Assembly (NCBI GenBank): GCA_963812255.1
Contig: CAWEUM010000003.1
Coordinates: 620,001-684,000, forward strand
Reading direction: 5' to 3'
DNA length: 64,000 bases
Origin: DATJGR01 sp963812255
GTDB taxonomy: Bacteria > Pseudomonadota > Gammaproteobacteria > Pseudomonadales > Azotimanducaceae
This document shows, piece by piece, positions 42,874 to 51,747 of the stretch (position 1 is the stretch's first letter; each line of letters starts with the position of its first letter). The translations under genes were made by a program, and so were the position numbers. The notes under the pieces are model-generated. The model worked only from the letters and a program-made list of their open reading frames with translations, was not told the DNA's origin and did not search any database.

Positions 42874-43506
42874 ATGTTCCGTCTCATGGCGACATCTTTG
42901 ACAACAACCATGATTCCCTCCGAATCGGGTCATCTCGAAGCGCGCTTCGACGCAGACAGCGCCGCGACTCGAGCGATCGTGTTGTGTCATCCGCACCCGC
43001 AATTCGGCGGCAGCATGGACGATGCAGTGATCGGTGTCGTGGACGCTGTCGCGCGCCGTCACGGTTTCGCAACGCTGCGATTCAATTTCCGCGGCGTCGG
43101 CCAAAGCAGCGGACGCTTCGGCAACGGCGCGGGTGAGGTCGACGATCTGCTCGCCGCGGTCGCGTGGTTGCGCGATCGCATCGGCGCTGTTCCGATCTGG
43201 CTCGCGGGTTATTCGTTCGGTTCGAACATTGTCTGGAAGTCGATCGACGCCGCAGGCGAATTGGCGGGCGTGTTGCTTGTGGCGCCACCGGTTACACGGA
43301 TGGATTTCTCCAACCGCCCGAACTCCGCCGCCGCTATCGCGTTGATCGCTGGCGACGCCGACGATTTCGTCTCCGCCGCCGATCTGCGTCGTTGGGCCGC
43401 GCGCGAAGCGCCGGGCGCCAGCCTGGCGCTCATCGCGGGTGCCGATCACTTCTTCTCGGGCAGCTACGCCGAGCTTAAGCTGGCGACGGAGCAGGCTCTC
43501 GCCTGA
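42874..43506 (+). CDS. Alpha/beta hydrolase (COG2945-like)
   Basis: 210 residues. HPHPQFGGSMDDAVI and RFNFRGVGQSSGRF are typical, with the nucleophile Ser in WLAGYSFGSNIVW, Asp in IAGDADDFV and His in IAGADHFFSGSY, a full triad. Starts possible at ATG 42874, 42886 or 42910. No lid or signal peptide is seen, so it is a cytosolic esterase-like enzyme. It is divergent from the ABC ATPase. Confidence 0.85.
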   Translation: MFRLMATSLTTTMIPSESGHLEARFDADSAATRAIVLCHPHPQFGGSMDDAVIGVVDAVARRHGFATLRFNFRGVGQSSGRFGNGAGEVDDLLAAVAWLRDRIGAVPIWLAGYSFGSNIVWKSIDAAGELAGVLLVAPPVTRMDFSNRPNSAAAIALIAGDADDFVSAADLRRWAAREAPGASLALIAGADHFFSGSYAELKLATEQALA

Positions 43507-43525
43507 GCAAATGGAAGGAAAGAGG

Positions 43526-43542
43526 GTCAGAGCGTCTCTGAC
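43526..43542. terminator. Short hairpin between convergent genes
   Basis: GTCAGAG-cgt-CTCTGAC, a perfect 7-bp stem with a 3-base loop, in the 42 bases between the hydrolase and NnrU 3' ends. It could terminate both. There is no U-run. The left arm also resembles the GGGTCAGAG half of the palindrome at 56347. Confidence 0.4.
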
Positions 43543-43548
43543 GCTCAT

Positions 43549-44226
43549 TCAGATCAGCGCCACGCCCGACACGTACGCGTGGCCCCAAATCACCAGCGCA
43601 TACGCTGCGAAACCCGCCAGCAGCGGCCCAACGAGTTCGCGCAACACCAGTCGATTCCGCGATTGGACGATTGCCGCGAACGGCACGTTCGACGTCGATC
43701 GCGCGAATGCGCTCCAGTCGCCACCCATCGTGCGCGACTTCTTCACATCGATCAGATAGCTTCCGGCGAGCGAGAGAGTGCCGAGGCTGCCGAACAACAA
43801 CAGCGACGCTACGTCGCCATTGGCTATGATATGCGCCGCGGCCCACAGGGCGACGGCCCACTGAAACGGATGCCGGGTGATGCGCACCACGCCGCTGCCC
43901 TCGCCGATCGAGGTGATCTGCGATTCCTGCCCCACCGCCGTCGGGTTGCGCGCCATGAAGCCGCCCAACAGAAATGTAAAGGCGATCGGCATCACGATGA
44001 ACGGAATCGTCCGCAATGCCGGCGTCGACAGCCACAGGAAATCGACGTGCGATGCGCGGTTGTACGCGATGACCAGATAGACGAGCGTAACGGCGGCGAT
44101 CAGCGAATACACGCCAAGATAGACACGGTCACCAATCGCTCTCACCAGTACCCCGCGTAAAGGTGTACTGCTGATACCGAGATGAGCGACCACAAACACG
44201 ACACTGGCCAACAGCAATTCGCCCAT
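43549..44226 (-). CDS. NnrU-family membrane protein
   Basis: 225 residues with about six hydrophobic helices: LLLASVVFVVAHLGISSTPL, GVYSLIAAVTLVYLVIAY, TIPFIVMPIAFTFLLGGFMA, and a conserved RITRHPFQWAVALWAAAHI. The HPxxxA-x-A-H segment is a mark of NnrU, first tied to nitrite/NO metabolism and later to a heme or carotenoid-isomerase-related (Z-ISO) fold. No nitrogen genes are near. Its role here is unknown. Confidence 0.87.
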   Translation of the reverse strand: MGELLLASVVFVVAHLGISSTPLRGVLVRAIGDRVYLGVYSLIAAVTLVYLVIAYNRASHVDFLWLSTPALRTIPFIVMPIAFTFLLGGFMARNPTAVGQESQITSIGEGSGVVRITRHPFQWAVALWAAAHIIANGDVASLLLFGSLGTLSLAGSYLIDVKKSRTMGGDWSAFARSTSNVPFAAIVQSRNRLVLRELVGPLLAGFAAYALVIWGHAYVSGVALI

Positions 44227-44327
44227 ATTTCCCCCCGCTGCGATGCGTCGCGATCAGTCGCTCATTGTGCGCATACGGGTTAGAATTTCCAGCGATTTGA
44301 TCGAGGGGACAGCATGAGGCAGCAGAC

Positions 44328-45197
44328 ATGAAAGACGTTGCGGGTAAGGTGGCGTTCATCACCGGCGGTGCCAGCGGTATGGGACTCGCCATGGCGCGCT
44401 CATTTTCGGCGGCGGGTATGAAAGTGGCGATCGCAGACATCGAGCAGGACGCACTCGATCGCGTGAAAGCGGAATTCGCCCGGACCAATGCCGAAGTGAT
44501 CACGCTGAAGGTGGACGTGACGGATCGCGAGGCGATGGAGCGAGCCGCCGCCGAAACCGAGGCGGCGTTCGGCAAAGTGCACGTTGTCTGCAACAACGCC
44601 GGTGTTGCTGTCGGCGGGCCACTCGATGCGATGAGCTACAAGGACTGGGATTGGGTGATGGGAGTCAATCTCGCCGGCGTCGTCAACGGCGTGCAGGCGT
44701 TCATCGAGCGCATCAAGTCGCACGGTGAAGGCGGCCACTTCGTCAACACCGCCTCGATGGCCGGGCAGATGGCCGTTCCCGGTCTCGGCGTCTACACGAC
44801 GACGAAATACGCGGTCGTGGGACTGTCCGAGGTGATGCGCGCGGATCTCGCGCCGCACAACATTGGCGTGTCGGTGCTGTGCCCCGGTGTCGTCAGCACC
44901 AGCATCTTCAATTCGGGGCGCAATCGGCCGCAGGATTTGCAGGGCGAGGTGGACACAGCCTCGAATTTGCTGGCGGGTGACGGAACCGACGCCGACAACG
45001 CCGCACGCGTGGCCGAGATCATGGCCAACGCGCTCGATCCCGCCGTCGTCGGCGACATGGTGCTCGCGGCGATTCAAGCCGACGATGCGTACATCTTCAG
45101 CCATCCCGAGTTGAAGCCTGCCGTCGAGGCCCGCAGCGCCGCGATCAACACGTCGTTTGCGCGCTGGGCGCAGTACCGCAAGGATCACAACATATGA
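44328..45197 (+). CDS. Short-chain dehydrogenase/reductase
   Basis: 289 residues. NAD(P)-binding loop TGGASGMGLAMA, Asp in KVAIADIEQDAL (favours NAD), VCNNAGVA, and catalytic Ser-Tyr-Lys in NTASMAGQMAVPGLGVYTTT followed by K. CPGVVST completes the family. The C-terminal extension (about 60 residues) is longer than in minimal SDRs. It lies 10 bases upstream of a second SDR gene. Confidence 0.9.
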   Translation: MKDVAGKVAFITGGASGMGLAMARSFSAAGMKVAIADIEQDALDRVKAEFARTNAEVITLKVDVTDREAMERAAAETEAAFGKVHVVCNNAGVAVGGPLDAMSYKDWDWVMGVNLAGVVNGVQAFIERIKSHGEGGHFVNTASMAGQMAVPGLGVYTTTKYAVVGLSEVMRADLAPHNIGVSVLCPGVVSTSIFNSGRNRPQDLQGEVDTASNLLAGDGTDADNAARVAEIMANALDPAVVGDMVLAAIQADDAYIFSHPELKPAVEARSAAINTSFARWAQYRKDHNI

Positions 45198-45207
45198 GGT
45201 CGCTCTG

Positions 45208-46026
45208 ATGGACAGATTGAAGGGCAAGACGGCGCTGATCACCGGCGCAGCACGCGGACTCGGTGCCGCCATCGCGCGACGTTTCGCCGAAGAGGGCGCC
45301 GCGATCATCATCAACGATCTCAATCTCGATGCAGCACGCGCGACCGCTAGATCATTGAATGGTACCGGCTTCGCCGCGAACGTCGCCGACTCGAAAGATG
45401 TCGCGCGGATGTTCGCCGACATCGCCAAGACGACCGATCGGATCGACATCCTCGTCAACAATGCCGGCATCAGCGGCCTCGAAGGTCGCAACGACAACAA
45501 TCAGCGCGTCGCCGAGATGATTCAGCGCGCCGAAGCCGCGGCGCGCGGAGAGCCGGTCGAACCGGATAATTCGACGATCGAAACCACCGACGAGGAATGG
45601 CACCGGATGCTCGGTGTCCATGTCGACGGAACATTCTTCTGCTGTCGCGAAGCGCTCAAGACGATGACCGCGCAGCGCAACGGCGCGATCATCAACATGA
45701 GCAGCATCATGGGCACGTTTTCTCGCGGCGGCGGCACCGCGTATTGCACCGCGAAGGCTGCGATCCTCGGCTTTACGCGCTCGTTGGCGCACGAAGTCGC
45801 CGACCGCAACATTCGCGTCAATGCGATTGCGCCAGGCTGGATTCTGACCGACATGACGACTCCATTCGAAGCAATGCACCCGATGCTTGCGGCACAGACG
45901 CCGCAGGGCCGCATTGGCGAACCGGACGACATCGCGTGGGCCGCAGTGTATCTCGCCAGCGAGGAAGCCAAATTCATGACCGGCCAGGTGATTTCACCCA
46001 ATGGCGGCTGGTATATGAGCCAATAG
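45208..46026 (+). CDS. Short-chain dehydrogenase/reductase
   Basis: 272 residues from ATG 45208. TGAARGLGAAIARRF and NNAGISGL are the cofactor motifs; the catalytic set is NMSSIMGTFSRGGGTAYCTA with the Lys after; the end MTGQVISPNGGWYMSQ is a classical SDR C-terminus. An insert of about 25 residues (NQRVAEMIQRAEAAARGEPV) follows NNAG. It is probably co-transcribed with the SDR before it, perhaps in one oxidation pathway. Confidence 0.92.
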   Translation: MDRLKGKTALITGAARGLGAAIARRFAEEGAAIIINDLNLDAARATARSLNGTGFAANVADSKDVARMFADIAKTTDRIDILVNNAGISGLEGRNDNNQRVAEMIQRAEAAARGEPVEPDNSTIETTDEEWHRMLGVHVDGTFFCCREALKTMTAQRNGAIINMSSIMGTFSRGGGTAYCTAKAAILGFTRSLAHEVADRNIRVNAIAPGWILTDMTTPFEAMHPMLAAQTPQGRIGEPDDIAWAAVYLASEEAKFMTGQVISPNGGWYMSQ

Positions 46027-46047
46027 ATCGGTCGTGGTCGATCCAGA

Positions 46048-47043
46048 CTACAGCGCGCTGTCGACGAAGTGCTGGATCACCGCGGATCCAATCCACGTGA
46101 TCGGCGGAATCACGAGATAGAAGGCGAGCCGGCTCGACACGCCGGTGTCAAACGGCCACTCGCGCACCGATTCGATCTCGCGCCGGTAGGCCAGCAACGG
46201 CGCGAGCCGAGCGAGAAGTTCGGAGTCCTTCTGCTTCGCCTCAGTCAGCGCCGCGAGTTGGCCATCCAGACGTTCGATCTCTGCAGCCTTTGTCGCAGCG
46301 ATGGCGCGATGAATGGGCATCAGCGGCATCGCGAACAGAAACAGCATCGGAATCGTCGTCGTGATCAGGCCCGGAATCGATGCGATCGCACTCAGCTGGC
46401 TGTTCAGCCACAGAATGGGAAAGGCGGCCTGCGCGCCGATGATCGCCAATGTCAGGATCACCGCGACACGCGCGAATGGGGTCAGAGTGCGCGGTTGCAA
46501 CAGATCGACCCGGGTTCGCCGACCGAGGCGGGAGAACACCAGCGCGATCTGAAACAACCCGGCGACCACCGTCATCATCACGATCCACACCAGCATCGTG
46601 CCCCACGCCACCGCGGCGTCGATGCGATTTCCGGTGAACGCCTGAACCAGCCCATTTGCCCGCGTCAGCGCAACGTTGTGCGCGACACCCGCTGCGACGC
46701 CGATGACGAGGATGATCGATTGCGCGCGAACCGACCGCTGCCCGATCGAATGTCGCCAGCCGTCGATCTGGCGGGCTGTCGCGTTCAACCGCGGCGCGAG
46801 GTCGGCGAATGCATCCTCGCAACGCGCCACCGTGTAGTGAAACGTCGGCACGACATAGGCAATGATCACCGCGAAGAACAGGGCCGCCGTTGGCGCACCC
46901 GTGTTTGACGAATTGCCACCGAACATGCCGACCGCGGCATACGCGCCCAGCAGAATCAGCAACACGGCAACAGCCGTGAACACACGGCCAAAGCGTACAT
47001 CCGGCACCAGCCGCAGGATCCATATTCGTCGCGGGACACTCAT
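46048..47043 (-). CDS. Polytopic membrane protein of unknown function
   Basis: 331 residues from ATG 47043. Six or so helices are visible: VFTAVAVLLILLGAYAAVG, AALFFAVIIAYVVPTFHY, SIILVIGVAAGVAHNVAL, AWGTMLVWIVMMTVVAGL, VAVILTLAIIGAQAAFPILW and FYLVIPPITWIGSAVIQHF. A coiled stretch (AEIERLDGQLAALTEAKQKD) precedes the last helix. I do not recognise the family. It carries, as RTLTPFA, a 16-base match to the palindrome at 56347. Confidence 0.6.
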   Translation of the reverse strand: MSVPRRIWILRLVPDVRFGRVFTAVAVLLILLGAYAAVGMFGGNSSNTGAPTAALFFAVIIAYVVPTFHYTVARCEDAFADLAPRLNATARQIDGWRHSIGQRSVRAQSIILVIGVAAGVAHNVALTRANGLVQAFTGNRIDAAVAWGTMLVWIVMMTVVAGLFQIALVFSRLGRRTRVDLLQPRTLTPFARVAVILTLAIIGAQAAFPILWLNSQLSAIASIPGLITTTIPMLFLFAMPLMPIHRAIAATKAAEIERLDGQLAALTEAKQKDSELLARLAPLLAYRREIESVREWPFDTGVSSRLAFYLVIPPITWIGSAVIQHFVDSAL

Positions 47044-47159
47044 ACGCACAATCTCACTATACCGGCCGTCGCGTAGCGCGCCGCTCGATATTTGTTCGCG
47101 TCCGTGTCGATCTGGCGCCTCGCCAACCGACACATATGAGCATCGGATGGAGAACGGAT

Positions 47160-47369
47160 ATGACAATCCTGCGTGAACTGCTCGATTGGCATCGGCGATG
47201 GATCCGCATGCGCGAGATTCGCTATCGATACCTCGTCGCGATCCTCGATGACTGCGATGGCACCGCCAGCGGCAGACCGAGCCCTGTCAACAATGACCTC
47301 GGCACGGCAGATATCGATCAATGGCTGTCGGGAACCTGCGTCGCGCCAATCAACGCATCCAGCACCTGA
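47160..47369 (+). CDS. Small Trp/Arg-rich protein (DUF1127-like)
   Basis: 69 residues from ATG 47160, with GGAGA six bases upstream. The first half, ILRELLDWHRRWIRMREIRY, is an amphipathic basic helix reminiscent of DUF1127 proteins, followed by an acidic part (LVAILDDCDGTASG). A decayed relative at 330-433 suggests a real gene family. Its last 52 bases overlap the convergent hydrolase gene, and the C-terminus (PSPVNNDLGTADIDQWL) is unlike DUF1127, so the 3' end may be read-through. Confidence 0.45.
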   Translation: MTILRELLDWHRRWIRMREIRYRYLVAILDDCDGTASGRPSPVNNDLGTADIDQWLSGTCVAPINASST

Positions 47370-48115
47370 TTCGGCTGCTCCGACAACATCGCGTGCCCGC
47401 ATCCGGCAAGCGCAACCAGGCGCGCATTCGGGATCTGCTCCGCGAACGCGCGGCCGCTGCGGGCCGGCGTCATCTGATCCGCTTCGCCGACGATGACCAA
47501 CGTCGGCACCGCGATGGCTGCCGGATCCGAGGTGTATGCGTTGCACGCCGCAAGGTCAGCGTGATGAACGCCGCGAGCCGACCGCTCGATCAAGCGGGCA
47601 CCGCCGCCGAGCATCCACAAACCGGGATTCGGACTGCCCCCGAGTCGCGCCCGCACGCTGTGACTCCAGCCGTTGGCCATCTCGGTGGCCGACGCGTCGT
47701 TGTCGAGCGCGGCAGTGAGCAAACGTTCGGTGACCGGCATCGGCGCCGATACACCGAGCAGCGCCAACGCCTCCACCCGCGACGGATGGCGGGTGGCAAA
47801 CGCCTGCGCGATCAACGCACCCATGCTGTGTCCCGCGATCGTGGCGTGGGTGACCGCCGCGGCATCGAACAGCGTTGCGAGCCAATCGGCCATCGCTTCG
47901 ATCGTCGTCAGCGGCGGCCCGTCCGAACGGCCATGTCCCGGCAGATCCGGAACCAACACACGCATGCCGTGGCGGGCGAAATAGCGCGCCGGCATCACCC
48001 AAACGGTGTGGTCGTGTGCGGCGCCGTGCAGAAAAACGATCGTGGCCGCGTCCGCGCGTGGATGCCCGCTGCCGGTGCCCACGAACACGGTGCGCCCGCC
48101 GACGCTGACCCGCAT
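47318..48115 (-). CDS. Alpha/beta hydrolase
   Basis: 265 residues. IVFLHGAAHDHTVW gives the oxyanion region, PDLPGHGRSDGPP the loop, and ATIAGHSMGALIAQAF the nucleophile Ser (near 98). Asp in VGEADQMTP and His in LAGCGHAMLSEQP complete the triad. This is the typical pattern of small esterases and C-C hydrolases. It starts one base after the second sulfhydrylase stop, on the same strand. Confidence 0.9.
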   Translation of the reverse strand: MRVSVGGRTVFVGTGSGHPRADAATIVFLHGAAHDHTVWVMPARYFARHGMRVLVPDLPGHGRSDGPPLTTIEAMADWLATLFDAAAVTHATIAGHSMGALIAQAFATRHPSRVEALALLGVSAPMPVTERLLTAALDNDASATEMANGWSHSVRARLGGSPNPGLWMLGGGARLIERSARGVHHADLAACNAYTSDPAAIAVPTLVIVGEADQMTPARSGRAFAEQIPNARLVALAGCGHAMLSEQPNQVLDALIGATQVPDSH

Positions 48116-48116
48116 T

Positions 48117-49415
48117 TCAGGTCACCGATCGCTGCGCGCGGTGCAGCGCCCGGCCGAGGTCGTCGATCAGATCGTCGACATCTTCGATGCCAACGGACAA
48201 TCGCACCAGGCCTTCGCCAATGCCGGCGGCAAGCAGTGCATCGGCGTCCATACGGTGATGCGTCGTGCTGGCTGGATGAATCACCAGCGACTTGGCGTCA
48301 CCGACATTGGCGAGGTGCGAAAAGATCGCCAGATTCTCGATGAACACACGGCCCGCGGCGCGACCGCCGTTGATGTCGAACGACAACACCGCGCCGGCAC
48401 CGTGCGGCATCAATTGCCGCGCGAGTTCATGATCGGGATGTGTCGGCAGATCGGGATGACTGACGCTTCGCACGGCCGCGTGCTCGGCGAGGAATGTCGC
48501 GATTCGCTGCGCGTTCGCTACGTGCCGGTCCATTCGCAGCGACAGCGTCTCGAGACCCTGCAGGATCTGAAACGCCGTCGTCGGCGCCATGCATGCGCCG
48601 AAATCACGCAGTCCTTCTCTGCGCGCGCGCGTGATGAACGCCTGTGGACCGAATTCTTCGGCAAACACCAGATCGTGAAAACCCGCATAGGGTTCCGTCA
48701 ACGTCGCGAACCGGCCGGATGCTTCCCAATCGAAGCGGCCGCCGTCGACCAGCACACCGCCAATGACGACTCCGTGTCCCGACAGAAATTTCGTCGCACT
48801 GTGCAGCACCAGATCCGCGCCCCATTCGAGGGGCCGCATCAGGTACGGCGTTGTGAAGGTCGAATCGATCAGCAGCGGCAAGCCAGCATCGTGTGCCACG
48901 CGTGCCACAACGGGGACGTTCAGCACTTCCAGACCCGGATTGCCGAGCGTTTCCCCGAACAAGAGGCGCGTATCGGAACGGATCGCCGCGGCAAAAGCCG
49001 CGGGATCACGGGGATCGACGAACGTTGTTGTGATACCGAAACGCGGCAGCGTGTAGGCAAGCAGGTTGTGGGTGCCGCCGTAGATCGAGCGCGACGCAAC
49101 GATGTGATCGCCGGCGCCGCACAACGTCGCAATCGCAAGATGCATCGCCGCCTGGCCGCTCGCGGTGGCGATCGCGCCTACACCGCCCTCCAGCGCTGCG
49201 ACCCGTTCTTCGAGGACCGCGTTGGTTGGATTCGACAACCGCGAGTACACGTGTCCGGCGCGTTCGAGGTTGAACAGGCCGGCCGCGAAATCAGTATCGG
49301 GAAAAACGAACGCTGCTGACTGGTAGATCGGCGTAGCACGCGCACCCGTCGCCGGATCCGGGCGCTGGCCCGCATGCAGCGAGCGTGTGTCGAAGCCGCT
49401 GCCCTTATCTGCCAT
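48117..49415 (-). CDS. O-acetylhomoserine sulfhydrylase-like PLP enzyme (second copy)
   Basis: 432 residues, the same length as the copy at 3284-4582. PLP lysine K209 in HSATKFLSGHG; YSRLSNPTNAVLEERVAALE and VGDAKSLVIHPASTTH are conserved. All catalytic positions look intact. Having two sulfhydrylases 44 kb apart could mean different partners (sulfide versus methanethiol, or homoserine versus serine esters). It is paired with an alpha/beta hydrolase on one side and a phosphatase on the other. Confidence 0.9.
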   Translation of the reverse strand: MADKGSGFDTRSLHAGQRPDPATGARATPIYQSAAFVFPDTDFAAGLFNLERAGHVYSRLSNPTNAVLEERVAALEGGVGAIATASGQAAMHLAIATLCGAGDHIVASRSIYGGTHNLLAYTLPRFGITTTFVDPRDPAAFAAAIRSDTRLLFGETLGNPGLEVLNVPVVARVAHDAGLPLLIDSTFTTPYLMRPLEWGADLVLHSATKFLSGHGVVIGGVLVDGGRFDWEASGRFATLTEPYAGFHDLVFAEEFGPQAFITRARREGLRDFGACMAPTTAFQILQGLETLSLRMDRHVANAQRIATFLAEHAAVRSVSHPDLPTHPDHELARQLMPHGAGAVLSFDINGGRAAGRVFIENLAIFSHLANVGDAKSLVIHPASTTHHRMDADALLAAGIGEGLVRLSVGIEDVDDLIDDLGRALHRAQRSVT

Positions 49416-49457
49416 CGAGCCACCCCGTGAGTCGCTGCGTCAATCCGGGAAAAGGCG

Positions 49458-50216
49458 TCATTCCAGATAACGATCTCGCAATGCCGCGCGCCGTTGCGCG
49501 TCGATGCCGAGCGCCTTCTCCAGATAAACATCGAACGAGCCGTAGCGCGTATCGATCTCGTCGAGCGCTGCGTGGATGTACTCTTCGCGCACGCCGGACA
49601 GCGCCTTCGCGGTCTCGACGTCAACATCACCGTAGTGCCCGTGCAGACGCGGCACGATGAAGCGCTCGAAATCCATCGCTTCGTTGGTCAGCAGGTAGTC
49701 TTCGATCACCGTGTCGCGCGACACACCGAGCGCAAACTGAATCACCGCGACACCGAAGCCGGTGCGGTCCTTGCCAGCAGCACAGTGAATCAGAAAGCCT
49801 CTTTCGTCAGCCGCCCACAACGCATCGAAGACGCGGCGGTAGTCGGCGTGATGTGCGCGCGCCAGTTCGCGATTGATTTCTGTCATGTAGCGCACGCGGC
49901 CCGCCAGATCGAGCCCGCCGAACTCCATCGCTTCGCGCAGCTTCACGCCGCTGTCGGGGTCGATCGGCACATGCACCTGGCGCGGATCGTGCTGCGGAAA
50001 CGGCGTCGGCTCGAGTTGTCGCTCGTCATCGCGACGCAGGTCGCAGATCACGCCGATGCGCAGGTCGCGCACCGCGCTACATCCATCCGGCGTCAACGTA
50101 GAGAGGATGCCCGAGCGAAACAACACACCCGTTCGAACGCGGCCACCGTCCACCGTGTCGTAACCGCCGAAGTCGCGCAGGTTGACCGCCCCCGGGACGT
50201 CGAGAATGCGATTCAT
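49458..50216 (-). CDS. Tyrosine-protein phosphatase (DSP-like, Y_phosphatase3)
   Basis: 252 residues. Opening motif VNLRDFGGY is typical of this bacterial group; the active-site P-loop is HCAAGKDRTG (CX5R). The general acid is probably in the region IPIDPDSGVKL. Members remove phosphate from proteins or lipids; the target is unknown. The start ATG 50216 overlaps the stop of a 31-codon frame. Confidence 0.92.
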   Translation of the reverse strand: MNRILDVPGAVNLRDFGGYDTVDGGRVRTGVLFRSGILSTLTPDGCSAVRDLRIGVICDLRRDDERQLEPTPFPQHDPRQVHVPIDPDSGVKLREAMEFGGLDLAGRVRYMTEINRELARAHHADYRRVFDALWAADERGFLIHCAAGKDRTGFGVAVIQFALGVSRDTVIEDYLLTNEAMDFERFIVPRLHGHYGDVDVETAKALSGVREEYIHAALDEIDTRYGSFDVYLEKALGIDAQRRAALRDRYLE

Positions 50217-50308
50217 CGGGTGTTCCCGAATGCGCGCGCCCGGATCATTTCCGTCAGTTGCACGCAGGTCTTCAGCTCATCGCAGTCGATCTCGGTACGC
50301 GGCGTCAT
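50213..50308 (-). CDS. 31-residue frame coupled to the phosphatase gene
   Basis: From ATG 50308 (AGGAA upstream) the minus strand reads MTPRTEIDCDELKTCVQLTE then MIRARAFGNTR, and its TGA overlaps the phosphatase ATG. It has no recognised family and two Cys residues. It could be a leader peptide that couples translation, or chance. Confidence 0.3.
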   Translation of the reverse strand: MTPRTEIDCDELKTCVQLTEMIRARAFGNTR

Positions 50309-50384
50309 TGAACATTCCTGACGAATACGAAGGGCGCTATCGTACGAGGCGTTGCCACATCGACACAAACCTCAGCAGCAAGCT

Positions 50385-51005
50385 TCAGTCGTACCCGATC
50401 AGAATCAGCCGATTCGCCAACTCGTTCTGGTTGTCGGCGGTCTTCGGCACGGCTTCAGCGAGAATCTCACCGCATTCACCGATCGCCTGAACGAACCCCG
50501 GTGTCACGCGCTTGCGCTGCACGTTCGCGATGAAGCGATCGACGATATCCTGCCAGCGGCCGTTATCGACATGCGTGCTGACGCCGCGATCGGCGAGGAT
50601 TTCGACGTAGCGCTCCGCCTCGGAAACGAAGATCAGCAGGCCTGTTTCACCGCTGGTGTGGTGTAAACCGTTGTCGAGGAACTGCCGGCGCGCCATGTTC
50701 GATGCACGCCAGTGGCCGAGCCGTCGCGGGATGATGCGCCGCGCCATCGCTGGAAATCGGACCAGCAGCACGAGCACGCAGAATAACACCAGTTGAGTGG
50801 CCACGAAGACGAACGCACTCGGATGCAGGGCCAACAGCGGCGCGCTCAGCAGCAGCGCGCCCACTGCCGCGTACGCCATCGCCAGGTGCACATAGTCGTC
50901 GCTGCGCGCAGCGAGTACCGCCACCAGTTCCGCGTTGGTACGCCGCTCCACGTCGGTGATCGCATCGGCGATCTCGGCGCGCTCACGTTCTCCGAACAGG
51001 CTCAT
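50385..51005 (-). CDS. TPM-domain protein with two membrane helices
   Basis: 206 residues. FGERERAEIADAITDVERRT and an end block (ETGLLIFVSEAERYVEILAD) belong to the TPM (YgcG/COG3762) family, split by two helices (VGALLLSAPLLALHP, VFVATQLVLFCVLVLLVRF). It lies seven bases after the next TPM gene in a three-gene row with LemA. The TPM domain is linked to photosystem II repair in plants and to envelope-associated functions in bacteria. Confidence 0.87.
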   Translation of the reverse strand: MSLFGERERAEIADAITDVERRTNAELVAVLAARSDDYVHLAMAYAAVGALLLSAPLLALHPSAFVFVATQLVLFCVLVLLVRFPAMARRIIPRRLGHWRASNMARRQFLDNGLHHTSGETGLLIFVSEAERYVEILADRGVSTHVDNGRWQDIVDRFIANVQRKRVTPGFVQAIGECGEILAEAVPKTADNQNELANRLILIGYD

Positions 51006-51012
51006 CGTTCAC

Positions 51013-51747
51013 CTACCAACTGCCTGACGCGCCGCCGCCGCCGAAACTGCCGCCGCCGCCGCTGAATCCGCCACCACCCCCGAAGCCGCCACCTCCGCGA
51101 CCGCCGCCCATGCCGTTGAGTACGCTACCCCAGAGGATCGCGCGTCCCAGTCCACCGCCGCGTCCGCCGCGACGACCACCACCAAACCCGCTGATGACGA
51201 TGAACAGCACGATCAGCCAGAAGATGCCCACGTGCAGACCTTTGACAGGGCTCTTCGCCGGGCGCGCGTCGCCTTGCCCGCCCAACACGTCCATGATGGC
51301 GCTGACACCAGCGCGCACGCCCGCATCGTAATCGCCTTTGCGAAATTCGGGCACGATGCGCGTGTTGATGATGTTCGACGACATCGCGTCGGTCAGGTCA
51401 CCTTCTAGTCCGTAACCCACCTCGATTCGCACCTTGTGTTCCGCTTTCGCGACGATCAGCACCACGCCAGTGTCATGCGCCTTGCCGCCGATGCCCCAAT
51501 GGCGACCCAGCTGATATCCGTATTGCTCGATCGGCACGCCGTCCAAACTCGGTATCGTCGCCACCACGATCTGCCGGCCGGTTGCCGCGTCGTATGCCGC
51601 GAGCTGCTGCGTCAATTCGGCACGCGTTCGCGCGTCGAGAATACCGGCCGCATCGACGACACGGCCCGTCAGCGGCGGAAACGTCTGCGCTGCATGCGCG
51701 AATGCTGCCGCCAGCAGCAGCGCAACGAGCACCGGCGCGCGTCGCAT
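51013..51747 (-). CDS. TPM-domain exported protein with Gly-rich tail (YgcG-like)
   Basis: 244 residues. A signal peptide (VLVALLLAAAFAHA) is followed by the TPM domain (FPPLTGRVVDAAGILDARTR, TGVVLIVAKAEHKVRIEVGY, YGLEGDLTDAMSSN), then one membrane helix (VGIFWLIVLFIVISGF) and a low-complexity Gly/Arg then Gly/Phe/Ser tail. This is the usual architecture of YgcG proteins. It overlaps the LemA stop by one base (TGATG). Confidence 0.9.
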   Translation of the reverse strand: MRRAPVLVALLLAAAFAHAAQTFPPLTGRVVDAAGILDARTRAELTQQLAAYDAATGRQIVVATIPSLDGVPIEQYGYQLGRHWGIGGKAHDTGVVLIVAKAEHKVRIEVGYGLEGDLTDAMSSNIINTRIVPEFRKGDYDAGVRAGVSAIMDVLGGQGDARPAKSPVKGLHVGIFWLIVLFIVISGFGGGRRGGRGGGLGRAILWGSVLNGMGGGRGGGGFGGGGGFSGGGGSFGGGGASGSW

